64,000 nucleotides of DNA, from positions 186,001-250,000 of the forward strand of contig CAVSJQ010000022.1 in the NCBI GenBank assembly GCA_963728355.1, read 5' to 3'. A program made the position numbers and the translations under genes. Below, in pieces: positions 50,311 to 58,398 of the stretch (positions within the stretch are counted from its first letter, which is position 1; every line of letters starts with the position of its first letter). The notes beneath the pieces were generated by a model, which was given only the letters and a program-made list of their open reading frames with translations, searched no databases and was not told the DNA's origin. This DNA is from Sva-07 sp963728355. GTDB lineage: Bacteria > Actinomycetota > Acidimicrobiia > Acidimicrobiales > Ilumatobacteraceae.

Positions 50311-51387
50311 TCAGGGCCGGAGTTCGAACAGCGACGGGTTCACTCCTTCGCTCACGGTCAGCAGTGTCCCGTCGAGGAAGCCGACAGCCTCACCCTGCCG
50401 TTCCGGTGCCGCCGGGACCTGGCACGGATCGCCCGTCAACGCTGCGGCGACGCTGCTCCCGACCGGGCGATGCCAGACCCAGATCGTCTCGTAGGTGCGC
50501 AGAGCGATCAGTGTGCCGTCGGGCGCCACGTCACCGCCCGTGGGAACACCACCGAAGCCCACCAGGCTGCTCGGGTGAAGTGAGGAGACCACCGTGCGGG
50601 TCTCGAGCAGGGGAGCGTCGAGTGTGCCGGCAGCCGCCAACTGTGCGGGACCGTCGCCCCGGGTGTCGAGTGCTCCCTCGAACAGCAACGACGGAGCGGT
50701 CGTTCCGAACTCGGTCGGGAGACCCTCGACCGGCCGCTGTTCCTTGGTGACGACGACGATGCGGCCAGCGGCCTCGTCGACCAGCAGGACCTCGGCGTTG
50801 TGCGGCCGATCCGGATAGACGAACTCGAGCACCTCGACGTCGGTGATCGGAGCGATCACATTCGGGTCCGGCTCGACGAAGCGGTAGATCCGGATCGACG
50901 ACCGGTTTGCGCCGTTGTCACCGATGTCGGCGAGCAGCAGGTCATCGCCCTTCGGACCGGAGATGATCGCGATGTCCTCGATGTCGGTTGCCCTGTCGAC
51001 TGCGACGGTGTGCACACCGAGATCGGCGCCGTCCGTCCCGACGGCGAACAGCCGCACGTCGGGGCCATCGTTGTGCGCCCAGAGAACCCCAGGATGGCGC
51101 CTGCTGGCCACGATTCCCGACGCCTCGTCGAGCGCCGGGTTCTCCACCACGCCCAGCACCGCCGCCGATGTCTCGCCGCACAGTTCCGGCATCGACGCCG
51201 CAGCGTCGACCGCCGTCGCTGCGGAGGTCGTGCTGGCCGACGGGTCGGTGCGGTCCACGGTCGCCGTGGTGCTCGGCTGTGTGGTGCTCGGCGGGGTGGG
51301 CGCGCCCGACGACTCATCCGCCGCAGTGCACGCGGCCAGCATCATCGCAGCGGTGACGGCGACCAGAGCAGGGGATCGCCGGCGCAT
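50311..51387 (-). CDS. Lipoprotein with beta-propeller-like domain
   Basis: Protein of 358 aa. Lipobox MMLAACTAAD follows a short signal; a Ser/Thr/Pro linker runs to about residue 60. The rest has repeated strands: GVLWAHNDGPDVRLFAVG, TDIEDIAIISGPKGDDLLLA, DIGDNGANRSSIRIYRFVEP and GTLIALRTYETIWVWHR. These suggest an extracellular beta-propeller similar to esterase- or phytase-like propellers. It is anchored outside the membrane. Function unknown. Confidence 0.75.
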   Translation of the reverse strand: MRRRSPALVAVTAAMMLAACTAADESSGAPTPPSTTQPSTTATVDRTDPSASTTSAATAVDAAASMPELCGETSAAVLGVVENPALDEASGIVASRRHPGVLWAHNDGPDVRLFAVGTDGADLGVHTVAVDRATDIEDIAIISGPKGDDLLLADIGDNGANRSSIRIYRFVEPDPNVIAPITDVEVLEFVYPDRPHNAEVLLVDEAAGRIVVVTKEQRPVEGLPTEFGTTAPSLLFEGALDTRGDGPAQLAAAGTLDAPLLETRTVVSSLHPSSLVGFGGVPTGGDVAPDGTLIALRTYETIWVWHRPVGSSVAAALTGDPCQVPAAPERQGEAVGFLDGTLLTVSEGVNPSLFELRP

Positions 51388-51393
51388 TGCCAG

Positions 51394-51399
51394 ATCGTA
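51394..51399 (-). promoter_or_regulatory. Predicted leaderless -10 (TACGAT) for the propeller lipoprotein
   Basis: TACGAT on the minus strand, 6 nt, then ATG 51387. Confidence 0.55.
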
Positions 51400-51424
51400 G
51401 GCAGGGCGCCCCGCAAGGAGGTCC

Positions 51425-52303
51425 TCACGCGCCGCAGTGGTCGAAGTTGTTCGCCAGCGGCGTCATGCCGGCGGCCGCTGCACGCTCGCGAAACTCGACG
51501 AGGCCGGGCTGCGCCGCGATCCACGTGAGGCGCTCGGCCTGCCCGTCGGTCAGTGGGTCGAGTCCGAACACGAAGGCGCTGAACGCCTCGGCGAAGTCCT
51601 CCTCCGGATTCGTCGCCGCATAGGACCCGAAGAACCCGTCGTCGTCGACGCATCGGTCCTCGGCGCCGTCGACCGAATCGGTTGTCGGATCGACGCCGCC
51701 CAGCACGCCCGGATCCCAGAACTCGACGATCCACTCGATCATCAGCGCGTCATCGGCATAGCACCCCTCGCCGTTGAGGTAGGTGGCGCACTCGTCGATC
51801 GCTTCGTCGCTGCGGTCGAGCTGCTCGCCGGTGGCGGTGAACACGTGCGAGAACTCGTGGGCGATCGTGAGCAGGAGTTCGTCGGGATCGGCAGCGGCAT
51901 CGACGGTGTTGATCGACATCTGGAATCCGGATCCGTCGCTGTCGATCGCGTTGACGAACGCCAGCGTGCCGTCAGCCGAACCACCGTCGGCCACGAATCC
52001 GCCGAACAGGACGAGGTCGTCGAGCTGTCCCTGCGGGGTGATCGTCGCCAGCGCTTCCCACGCATCGAGGATCGTGTCGTCGTCTGCTCCGAAGCAGAGC
52101 TCGCCCAGTTCCCCGTCGATGACCTCGTACGCCGAGGTGAACACGAAGTCCTCGTCGCCGCCGTTGAGCGCCTCCTCGGAGCAGTCGACGTCCGTCGCCG
52201 CCATCGCAGAGGCGTCATCGCTCGTGACGGGATCATCGCTCGTCGCGCAGCCTGCGGACATCAGACACGCGGCCGCGATGACGATCGAGCGTCGGTTGAG
52301 CAC
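51425..52303 (-). CDS. Lipoprotein with zinc-peptidase-like HExxH motif
   Basis: Protein of 292 aa from GTG 52303, preceded by CAAGAT and 6 nt. Lipobox CLMSAGCATSD. The motif LLLTIAHEFSHVFTATGEQL near residue 145 is HExxH, followed by DRSDEAIDECATYLNGEGCY with a possible third ligand Glu. The domain has several Cys, likely in disulfides, and is acidic. It may be a surface metallopeptidase. It is divergent from the ferritin-like gene. Confidence 0.7.
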   Translation of the reverse strand: MLNRRSIVIAAACLMSAGCATSDDPVTSDDASAMAATDVDCSEEALNGGDEDFVFTSAYEVIDGELGELCFGADDDTILDAWEALATITPQGQLDDLVLFGGFVADGGSADGTLAFVNAIDSDGSGFQMSINTVDAAADPDELLLTIAHEFSHVFTATGEQLDRSDEAIDECATYLNGEGCYADDALMIEWIVEFWDPGVLGGVDPTTDSVDGAEDRCVDDDGFFGSYAATNPEEDFAEAFSAFVFGLDPLTDGQAERLTWIAAQPGLVEFRERAAAAGMTPLANNFDHCGA

Positions 52304-52355
52304 CGGGTGATCTTGGCATCTGGTCGGTGGGCGGATGTGGCAGCGCCCGTGCGCA

Positions 52356-52361
52356 TAGGGT
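52356..52361 (+). promoter_or_regulatory. Predicted leaderless -10 (TAGGGT) for the gene at 52368
   Basis: TAGGGT, 6 nt, then ATG 52368. Confidence 0.55.
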
Positions 52362-52367
52362 GACGCC

Positions 52368-53384
52368 ATGCAGCTCGCATATTCGCAGGCGGAGTTGACG
52401 GCCGACCACCCCGATCTCTCGCCCCACGTCATCCTCGACCAGCGGGTGCACGGAGGCATCGACGCCTCCGGGACCTATCAGCCGCCGCGTGCGCTCGTGC
52501 GCGAGCGGGCGCTCGACGCTTGGGCGCAGGCGCTGCGCGAACGCGGCGGCGACGTGTTCGGTGCCGATGCGTCGCTGCTCGCCGGTACCCGCGCGGTCAG
52601 CGTCGACCAACAACTCGTGCTCCTGCGCAACGGGCTCGGTCGATGGTTCTGGAACCAGCTCACGATCACCGGCAAGATCGAGGCACGCGGCCGACTGCTC
52701 GCCGACGTCGCCTTCCCCGACCTCCACCCTGTGATCGTCGAGGACATCTCCGAGATGGCGATCGGACACCTCGGCGGCGGCCTGCTCCTGGCCCACGGCC
52801 TCGACGAGGGCGGCCAGCCCGATCTCGGCATCGGCGGGCACGACGTCATGTGGTTCCTGGCCCGTGACCTCGCCTTCGGTCCCGACGCCTACCCGGACGC
52901 CGATCCACCCGAGAACATCGGCCGTCCCGACGCTGGCACGAGGTACATGCCGGAGCTCCCGCCCGAGATCGAAGGGTTGATCTCGCTCCTCGCGAACCTC
53001 CTGATCATCGAATTCCGAGCCGAGTTGGGCTTTGCCGAGGCCCAGGAGATCCTGCGGTCGCCGGACGTGTTCGTCGACAACCGGTCCGACGCCGAACTCG
53101 CGGCCGAGATCATCGAACGGATCCGCACCGACGAACTGATCCACGTCCGATCGCTGTGCGTGTACCTGGGCGAGCTGGAGTCGGTGAACTTCCGGACCAC
53201 GGACGGCGGCACCGTCACGGGCCGTGAGCTGTTCGGACGGTTCTGGGACGGCATGGTCCACTGGGCAACGGTCGAACAGCCCCGCCTCAACGCCGAGCGG
53301 GTGCGTGAGGATCTCGACGACTACATCGCCACCCATCCCGACGCCGACCGCGTTCGCACCGAGATCGCCGCCGCAGCGTCCTGA
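52368..53384 (+). CDS. Hypothetical helical protein, possibly ferritin-like
   Basis: Protein of 338 aa, mostly helical. Spaced Glu and His residues occur in four segments: LTITGKIEARGRLLAD, IVEDISEMAIGHLGGG, LLIIEFRAELGFAEAQEIL and IRTDELIHVRSLCVYLGELE. The Glu...His pairs in the second and fourth segments resemble the ligands of a diiron ferritin-like bundle, but the match is by eye only. No signal or span. It is alone between divergent and convergent neighbours. Confidence 0.55.
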   Translation: MQLAYSQAELTADHPDLSPHVILDQRVHGGIDASGTYQPPRALVRERALDAWAQALRERGGDVFGADASLLAGTRAVSVDQQLVLLRNGLGRWFWNQLTITGKIEARGRLLADVAFPDLHPVIVEDISEMAIGHLGGGLLLAHGLDEGGQPDLGIGGHDVMWFLARDLAFGPDAYPDADPPENIGRPDAGTRYMPELPPEIEGLISLLANLLIIEFRAELGFAEAQEILRSPDVFVDNRSDAELAAEIIERIRTDELIHVRSLCVYLGELESVNFRTTDGGTVTGRELFGRFWDGMVHWATVEQPRLNAERVREDLDDYIATHPDADRVRTEIAAAAS

Positions 53385-53398
53385 ACCGGTCGGCTCCG

Positions 53399-54487
53399 TC
53401 AGGGCCGATCGACGAGGTGGGACATCGCCGCGCTGACGACCTCGTCGAAGCGAGCCGACACCGCCTCGAACCATGCCGGGTCGTCGTCGGCGAAGGCGCT
53501 CCGCACCTGGGCCCGGACGGCAACGGCCTCGGCTCCGAGCGGATCGCCGTGGGCGTGCAGCACGGCGTCGGCGCGCAGCGCCTGCAGCACGCTGACGGGG
53601 TCGACGGTGCCGAACTCGAGGGCGACGGCGGTGATCTCGACATCGGGCAACAGGTCCTCGAGCGCTCCGAGCCAGTCACCCTGGAGATCGGCCGACACGC
53701 TCTCGCCGTCGCGCATCGAACGCACGTCACCCCACCACGCGGTGCCCCGCCGGTACGCAGGTGCGTCGCGGCCCTCGTGGGAGATCAACTCGCCGTGACC
53801 CCACGGGCCGAGCCCGGTGTGCAAATCGACGAGACCCAGCCGTCGCGCCGGCCCGACCAGCTCGCGCAGGTGATCGACCAGCCATCGGTGCGACCACACC
53901 GGTCCCGTCCCGCCGTAGAACACGCCGGTCGGATGGCTGTACTGGCCGCCGCTCACGATCTCCTGCAACCGGTCGAATCCCACCTCCTCGGCGTGGGCGA
54001 GCAGGTGCAGGGTCGTGGTCTGCTGGGTGTCGTCGTCCCAGGCGTCGGGAACCAGCAGGTGCGCGAGCCCGCCGTAGTCCTCGTTGGCCGGTGGCGGTTG
54101 TGACCAGTCGACGAAGTTGCGGTTGAGATCGACGTTGTCCTCGTTCACGCGGCGAACCCACGCGAATCCGTACGGATTCAGGGCGTGGACGAGCACGACC
54201 CGGAGCAGCGGCGGACGCATTGCGCCATGATGTTCCAGCCAGTGGTGTTGGAGGGCCGAACCGGTGAAGCCTTCGACGCCGTGGGTTCCGGACACGACGA
54301 CGAGCACCGATTCGGCGTCGTCGGGGCCGATGGCTGCGACGTCGATCGCCAGCTCCTCGCCGTCGATGCCGCGCATCGGATGCTCGTACGTGCTCGTCGT
54401 CGCTCCGGCTGCATCGGCTGCGTCCAGGAACCGGCGCCGGGAGTCGTCGTAGGTCTCGAGCAATCCATGCGTCATCTCGGAGAGCAT
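53399..54487 (-). CDS. DUF2817 family (M14-like) carboxypeptidase-fold protein
   Basis: Protein of 362 aa from ATG 54487; the ATG at 54475 is also possible. Seen: VVSGTHGVEGFTGSALQHHW with the first zinc His and Glu, LVHALNPYGFAWVRRVNED, NVDLNRNFVDW, and LGLVDLHTGLGPWGHGELI with the second His. These match DUF2817, a relative of the succinylglutamate desuccinylase branch of M14 peptidases. It probably hydrolyses an amide bond. Start codons with the divergent amidohydrolase are 31 nt apart. Confidence 0.82.
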   Translation of the reverse strand: MLSEMTHGLLETYDDSRRRFLDAADAAGATTSTYEHPMRGIDGEELAIDVAAIGPDDAESVLVVVSGTHGVEGFTGSALQHHWLEHHGAMRPPLLRVVLVHALNPYGFAWVRRVNEDNVDLNRNFVDWSQPPPANEDYGGLAHLLVPDAWDDDTQQTTTLHLLAHAEEVGFDRLQEIVSGGQYSHPTGVFYGGTGPVWSHRWLVDHLRELVGPARRLGLVDLHTGLGPWGHGELISHEGRDAPAYRRGTAWWGDVRSMRDGESVSADLQGDWLGALEDLLPDVEITAVALEFGTVDPVSVLQALRADAVLHAHGDPLGAEAVAVRAQVRSAFADDDPAWFEAVSARFDEVVSAAMSHLVDRP

Positions 54488-54505
54488 TGCACGACCGCCA
54501 CGAAG

Positions 54506-54511
54506 TACGGT
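54506..54511 (+). promoter_or_regulatory. Predicted leaderless -10 (TACGGT) for the amidohydrolase
   Basis: TACGGT, 7 nt, then ATG 54519; the GTG at 54510 lies inside the box and is not the start. Confidence 0.6.
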
Positions 54512-54518
54512 GCTCCGC

Positions 54519-55673
54519 ATGACGTACGTAGGGGATCGTGTCGTCTTCGACGCCGACAGTCACGTGATGGAGTTGCCGGGATGGTTGGAGCAGTTCGCCG
54601 ACAGCTCGACCGCCCAGGACCTGCGGCCACTTGCGCTCGGCGGTGCCGGAGCGCTCGCCGATCGAGCGGTCGCAGAAGCGGCCACGCGTCGCGCCGGGGG
54701 AGTGGCAACGATCGACGGCGACCCCGAACAACTCCTGCGCTCCAAGGGGTGGGGTGCGGTCGGCGCGTTCGACGCCGCCGAGCGGTCGTTCGTGCTCGAC
54801 CAACTCGGTTTCGCCGCGCAGCTCGTGTTCCCGACCTTCGCCGCAACCCAGTTCGCGGGCCGCGATCTCGATCTCCTCTACGGCGGCTCCGATGCGCTCA
54901 ACCGCGCGATGGCGGCGTTCTGTGCCGACGACCGCCGACTCTTCGCGGTGGCGTCGGTTCCGTGGGGCGACCCGATCCGAACGGAGGCGACTGCGCGCCG
55001 CGCCATCGACGAGGGGTGCCGCGCGGTCATGGTCCCGACCGATCTGCCGAAGGGCGTCGTGTCGCCGACGCATCCCGAGCACCATCCGCTGTGGGCGATG
55101 CTCGAAGCCGAGAACGTGCCGGTCGTGTCGCACATCGGCGGCGGCGGTCGGCCGGTGCGGCCGGGGTTCCACGACAACGGGCACACGGTCACCGACTTCC
55201 TCGGCGGCGGCGAGAACATCCGGGCGAAGGACTTCATGGCGATCCACCAACGCCCCGAGGTGTTCTGGGCGGCGATGGTGCTCGACGGCATGTTCGAGAA
55301 GTTCACCGGACTACGCGGGGCGTCGGTCGAGGAGGGAGCGATGTGGGTGGTGCCCTGGGTGCGCCGCCTCGATCGTGCGATGCAGTTCTCGAAGACCGAA
55401 GCACCGCTGCGTGAGCTCAGCAAGCTGCCCAGCGAGTACGTGCACGACCATCTCCGGTTCACGCCGTTCGCCGGCGAACCCGTCGGGTGGATGATGGAAC
55501 AAGCCGGGGCCGACCTGTTCATGTTCTCGTCGGACTACCCGCACCCCGAGGGCACCAAGGACCCACTGCAGCGCTTCGACGCCACCATGGACACCACCGA
55601 CACGGACGCCATGGACCGGTTCCACCGCGCCAATTTCGAGGATCTGTACCGGGGTTCGGTCCCCGCGGGCTGA
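54519..55673 (+). CDS. Amidohydrolase 2 family protein
   Basis: Protein of 384 aa. The first metal site is VVFDADSHVMELPGWLE; later come VPVVSHIGGGGRPVRP and LFMFSSDYPHPEGTKDP with the catalytic Asp. This matches the amidohydrolase-related family PF04909 (decarboxylases such as gamma-resorcylate or ACMS decarboxylase, and lactonases). Actinobacteria have many such paralogues, often in aromatic or steroid catabolism. The substrate is unknown. Confidence 0.87.
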   Translation: MTYVGDRVVFDADSHVMELPGWLEQFADSSTAQDLRPLALGGAGALADRAVAEAATRRAGGVATIDGDPEQLLRSKGWGAVGAFDAAERSFVLDQLGFAAQLVFPTFAATQFAGRDLDLLYGGSDALNRAMAAFCADDRRLFAVASVPWGDPIRTEATARRAIDEGCRAVMVPTDLPKGVVSPTHPEHHPLWAMLEAENVPVVSHIGGGGRPVRPGFHDNGHTVTDFLGGGENIRAKDFMAIHQRPEVFWAAMVLDGMFEKFTGLRGASVEEGAMWVVPWVRRLDRAMQFSKTEAPLRELSKLPSEYVHDHLRFTPFAGEPVGWMMEQAGADLFMFSSDYPHPEGTKDPLQRFDATMDTTDTDAMDRFHRANFEDLYRGSVPAG

Positions 55674-55677
55674 CACG

Positions 55678-55683
55678 TAGCCT
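55678..55683 (+). promoter_or_regulatory. Predicted leaderless -10 (TAGCCT) for the SRAP gene
   Basis: TAGCCT, 7 nt, then GTG 55691. It starts 5 nt after the amidohydrolase stop and fixes the start so that Cys follows Met. Confidence 0.6.
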
Positions 55684-55690
55684 GGTCATC

Positions 55691-56416
55691 GTGTGCGGCC
55701 GCTTCGTCTCCACCGCCGGCCCCGACCGGATCGCGGCGTATTTCGACGCCGTACTGCCGACCGAGGCAGTCGCCGAGTCGCTCGGCGAGAACTACAACGT
55801 CGCGCCGACGCAGGACGTCTATGCCGTCGTGGCCAACGATGACGGCAGCGCCCGCGTCGACGCTTTCCACTGGGGGCTGGTCCCGAGTTGGGCGAAGGAC
55901 CGCAAGATCGCATCGAGGATGATCAATGCCCGCGCCGAGACGTTGCTGGAGAAGCCGGCGTTCAAGGGGTTGTTGACAAAGAAGCGCTGCATCGTGCCGA
56001 TGGACGGCTTCTACGAGTGGAAGCCCGGCAGCTCCGACGGACCGCGGAACGCCAAGGGACAGCCACTGAAGCAACCGATGTTCATCCATCGCGTCGACGG
56101 CGAACCGCTGGCGGTTGCCGGCTTGTGGACCGTCTGGAAGGACCCTGCCGACGCCGAGGGCCGGTTCCTGCACAGCGTGACGGTGATCACCACGACCGCG
56201 AATGCAGCGGTGCGTGCCGTGCACGACCGGATGCCGGCAGTGCTCACCGCCGACCACTGGGCTGCGTGGCTCGACCCGTCGAACCATGACGTGGTATCGC
56301 TCAGCGAGATGCTCGACGGTGGGCCGCCGGAACTGCTGACGATGCAGGCGGTGTCGACCGACGTGAACAACGTGCGGAACAACGGGCCGGAGCTGATCGC
56401 CCCGGTCAGTCGCTGA
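55691..56416 (+). CDS. SOS response-associated peptidase family protein (SRAP/HMCES, YedK-like)
   Basis: Protein of 241 aa starting Met-Cys-Gly-Arg-Phe. After removal of Met the Cys2 amine and thiol form the DNA-protein crosslink with abasic sites. Other catalytic-site blocks are ENYNVAPTQDVYAVV, FHWGLVPSWAKD, MINARAETLLEKPAF, CIVPMDGFYEWKPG (active-site Glu) and AVHDRMPAVLT (His). It protects abasic sites in single-stranded DNA. The GTG start is well supported by the need for Cys at position 2. It overlaps the convergent HIT gene by 11 nt. Confidence 0.95.
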   Translation: MCGRFVSTAGPDRIAAYFDAVLPTEAVAESLGENYNVAPTQDVYAVVANDDGSARVDAFHWGLVPSWAKDRKIASRMINARAETLLEKPAFKGLLTKKRCIVPMDGFYEWKPGSSDGPRNAKGQPLKQPMFIHRVDGEPLAVAGLWTVWKDPADAEGRFLHSVTVITTTANAAVRAVHDRMPAVLTADHWAAWLDPSNHDVVSLSEMLDGGPPELLTMQAVSTDVNNVRNNGPELIAPVSR

Positions 56417-56828
56417 CGCCGTCGGCGCCGGCCGCACGCAACTCGCGCCGGATCGCTGCGGCCCAGGCCCCGAGGTCGTCGCGGTCGACGCCGGCCGCCG
56501 CATTGGCGAAGCTCAGCTGTGCCATCGACGACGTCGGGATGACGTGGACGTGGGTGTGCGGGACCTCGTAGCCGGCGACGATCACCCCGATGCGCTCGCA
56601 GTCGAATGCGGCGCGTTGGGCGAGCCCGATGGTCTGCGTCACGGCGAACAGGTGTGCAGCCAGTTCCGGCGGCGCATCGACCCAGTGGTCGACCTCGTCG
56701 ATCGGCACCACCAGTACATGGCCGGGCGCCATCGGGTTGATCGACATGAACGCAACGCATCGTTCGTCGCGCCACACGAACGTGCCGGGGAACTCGCCCT
56801 CGATGATCTTGGTGAACACCGTGCTCAT
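56406..56828 (-). CDS. HIT family nucleotide hydrolase
   Basis: Protein of 140 aa with the histidine triad VPHTHVHVIPTSS near residue 90 and an N-terminal FTKIIEGEFPGTFVWRDERC. Members hydrolyse AMP-linked compounds such as adenosine phosphoramidates. The ATG 56828 is 6 nt after a TAGGGT box. The 3' end overlaps the SRAP gene. Its start is only 23 nt from that of pgsA on the other strand. Confidence 0.92.
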   Translation of the reverse strand: MSTVFTKIIEGEFPGTFVWRDERCVAFMSINPMAPGHVLVVPIDEVDHWVDAPPELAAHLFAVTQTIGLAQRAAFDCERIGVIVAGYEVPHTHVHVIPTSSMAQLSFANAAAGVDRDDLGAWAAAIRRELRAAGADGVSD

Positions 56829-56834
56829 GCGAGC

Positions 56835-56840
56835 ACCCTA
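56835..56840 (-). promoter_or_regulatory. Predicted leaderless -10 (TAGGGT) for the HIT gene
   Basis: TAGGGT on the minus strand, 6 nt, then ATG 56828. Its TA is the same base pairs as the TA of the pgsA -10 box. Confidence 0.6.
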
Positions 56841-56844
56841 CGCT
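56839..56844 (+). promoter_or_regulatory. Predicted leaderless -10 (TACGCT) for pgsA
   Basis: TACGCT, 7 nt, then GTG 56852. It shares 56839-56840 with the divergent HIT promoter. Confidence 0.6.
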
Positions 56845-56851
56845 GTGGCCC

Positions 56852-57508
56852 GTGACCGACGACACCCCACCGAACGAGCCCCACGGGCCGTCCGATTCCT
56901 CAACGGTCTCGCTGTTCGACGGGCTGTGGACGATCCCCAACGCCTTCACGCTCGTGCGTCTCCTCCTGCTACCCGTCTTCCTCTACGTGCTGTTCGGGCT
57001 CGAGGATCGGGCGGCGGCGGCCTGGATGCTCGGTGCGTTGGGCGCCACGGACTGGGTCGACGGCTACCTGGCACGACGTCTGGGGCAGGTCAGCGAGTTC
57101 GGCAAGATCTTCGACCCGACCGTCGACCGACTGCTGTTTCTCGTCGCGACGACGGCGATCATCATCGACGGAGCGATCCCGCTGTGGTTCGGCGTGGCGG
57201 TGCTCGCCCGGGAGATCCTCGTCGGGCTGATGATGGCCATCGCCACGGTGGTCTTCAAGATGCCCCGTATCGACGTCACCTACTGGGGCAAGCTCGCCAC
57301 CTTCCTCCTCATGTTCTCGGTGCCGGGATTCCTGATGGGCAACAGCGACATCGGGGGCGCCGACGTGTTCCTGGCCGCAGCCTGGATTCTCGGCATCCCC
57401 GGACTGATTCTCAGCTATTGGACCGGTATCGCCTATATTCCGCAGGTGCGACGGGCGGTCGCGTCCGGTGCCTCCGCTCGTTCCTCATCCCTCACCGCCG
57501 ACACGTGA
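56852..57508 (+). CDS. pgsA: CDP-alcohol phosphatidyltransferase (PgsA-type)
   Basis: Protein of 218 aa with about five spans. The family signature DGxxAR...G...D...D reads ATDWVDGYLARRLGQVSEFG then KIFDPTVDR. It transfers the phosphatidyl group from CDP-diacylglycerol to an alcohol, most likely glycerol 3-phosphate. Rv1822 (pgsA2) has the same position relative to gcvH in mycobacteria, and PgsA2 there is essential, though its substrate is debated. The start is GTG 56852. Confidence 0.87.
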   Translation: MTDDTPPNEPHGPSDSSTVSLFDGLWTIPNAFTLVRLLLLPVFLYVLFGLEDRAAAAWMLGALGATDWVDGYLARRLGQVSEFGKIFDPTVDRLLFLVATTAIIIDGAIPLWFGVAVLAREILVGLMMAIATVVFKMPRIDVTYWGKLATFLLMFSVPGFLMGNSDIGGADVFLAAAWILGIPGLILSYWTGIAYIPQVRRAVASGASARSSSLTADT

Positions 57509-57515
57509 ACCGAGG

Positions 57516-57521
57516 TACGGT
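57516..57521 (+). promoter_or_regulatory. Predicted leaderless -10 (TACGGT) for gcvH
   Basis: TACGGT, 6 nt, then ATG 57528. The 19-nt gap to pgsA leaves no room for a glycine riboswitch. Confidence 0.6.
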
Positions 57522-57527
57522 TGACCC

Positions 57528-57908
57528 ATGGACATCCCCGCCGAACTCCGCTACTCGTCCGACCACGAGTGGGTGCGCGTCGACGGCACCACGGTCACGG
57601 TCGGTATCACCGAGTACGCCCAGGACGCGCTCGGCGACGTCGTCTTCGTCGAGATGCCCGATCCTGGCCTCGCCGTGGCGGCGGGCGACTCGTTCAGCGA
57701 GGTCGAGAGCACGAAGTCGGTCAGCGACATCTACGCCCCGGTCACGGGATCGATCGCCGAGGTGAACGCCGATCTCGAATCGCAGCCCGAACTGCTCAAC
57801 AGCGATCCGTACGGCGCCGGGTGGATCTGCCGTATCGAGATCAGCGACCCGTCGGAACTCGACGGCCTGATGGATGCCGAGGCGTATCGAGCCTTGACCG
57901 AGGGGTGA
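57528..57908 (+). CDS. gcvH: Glycine cleavage system H protein
   Basis: Protein of 126 aa. The lipoylated Lys lies in EVESTKSVSDIYAPVTG near residue 64; the N-terminus LRYSSDHEWVRVDGTTVTVG is the usual H-protein start. It carries the methylamine intermediate between the P, T and L proteins. It is followed after 1 nt by the FHA gene. Confidence 0.97.
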   Translation: MDIPAELRYSSDHEWVRVDGTTVTVGITEYAQDALGDVVFVEMPDPGLAVAAGDSFSEVESTKSVSDIYAPVTGSIAEVNADLESQPELLNSDPYGAGWICRIEISDPSELDGLMDAEAYRALTEG

Positions 57909-57909
57909 C

Positions 57910-58398
57910 ATGAGTTCGCACGTGTTCTGCAACCAGTGTGGGCACCGCAACCCGCCGACGAGCACGTTCTGCTCCAGTTGCGGGTCGCCGCTCGATTCGC
58001 TCGACGACCGCACCATCACGCTTGCTGCGGTCGATCCGCTGCAGGACGCTCCGGGCAAGGACGATGACGTGGTCGTGCCCGTCGGGGACCTCCCGAGCGA
58101 GGTCGGTGTGTTGATCGTGCGTGCCGGCGCCCAGGCCGGCGCCCGGTTCCCGTTGGTCGAGCCCGTCACCCGCCTCGGCCGGCATCCCGATTCCGAGATC
58201 AGTCTCGACGACATCACCGTCTCACGCCGGCACGCAGAGATCGAGCGCACGGCCGACGGCTATGTCGTCTCCGACGCCGGCTCGCTCAATGGCACCTACG
58301 TCAATCAGGAACGCGTCGATCGGGTGGTGCTGCGTCATGGCGACGAACTCCAGATCGGCAAGTTCCGGCTCGTCTTCTTCGAACGTCATGATGTCTGA
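57910..58398 (+). CDS. Zinc-ribbon FHA-domain protein (GarA-like position)
   Basis: Protein of 162 aa. Residues 4-27 form a zinc ribbon (FCNQCGHRNPPTSTFCSSCG); a Thr-containing linker (LDDRTITLAAVDP) follows; residues about 65-155 are the FHA domain: TRLGRHPDSEISLDD, VSRRHAEIERTADGYVVSD, GSLNGTYVNQERVD. GarA in mycobacteria, at the same place in the gene order, is phosphorylated on an N-terminal Thr and then inhibits or activates 2-oxoglutarate and glutamate enzymes. Here the N-terminus carries a metal-binding module instead. ATGA-like overlap with the next gene. Confidence 0.87.
   Translation: MSSHVFCNQCGHRNPPTSTFCSSCGSPLDSLDDRTITLAAVDPLQDAPGKDDDVVVPVGDLPSEVGVLIVRAGAQAGARFPLVEPVTRLGRHPDSEISLDDITVSRRHAEIERTADGYVVSDAGSLNGTYVNQERVDRVVLRHGDELQIGKFRLVFFERHDV

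Noticed and set aside
57490..57530. Glycine riboswitch before gcvH or gcvT
   Set aside because: gcvH has a 19-nt gap with a leaderless promoter, and gcvT overlaps the MerR stop; neither leaves space for an aptamer. The leader of gcvP is outside the window.
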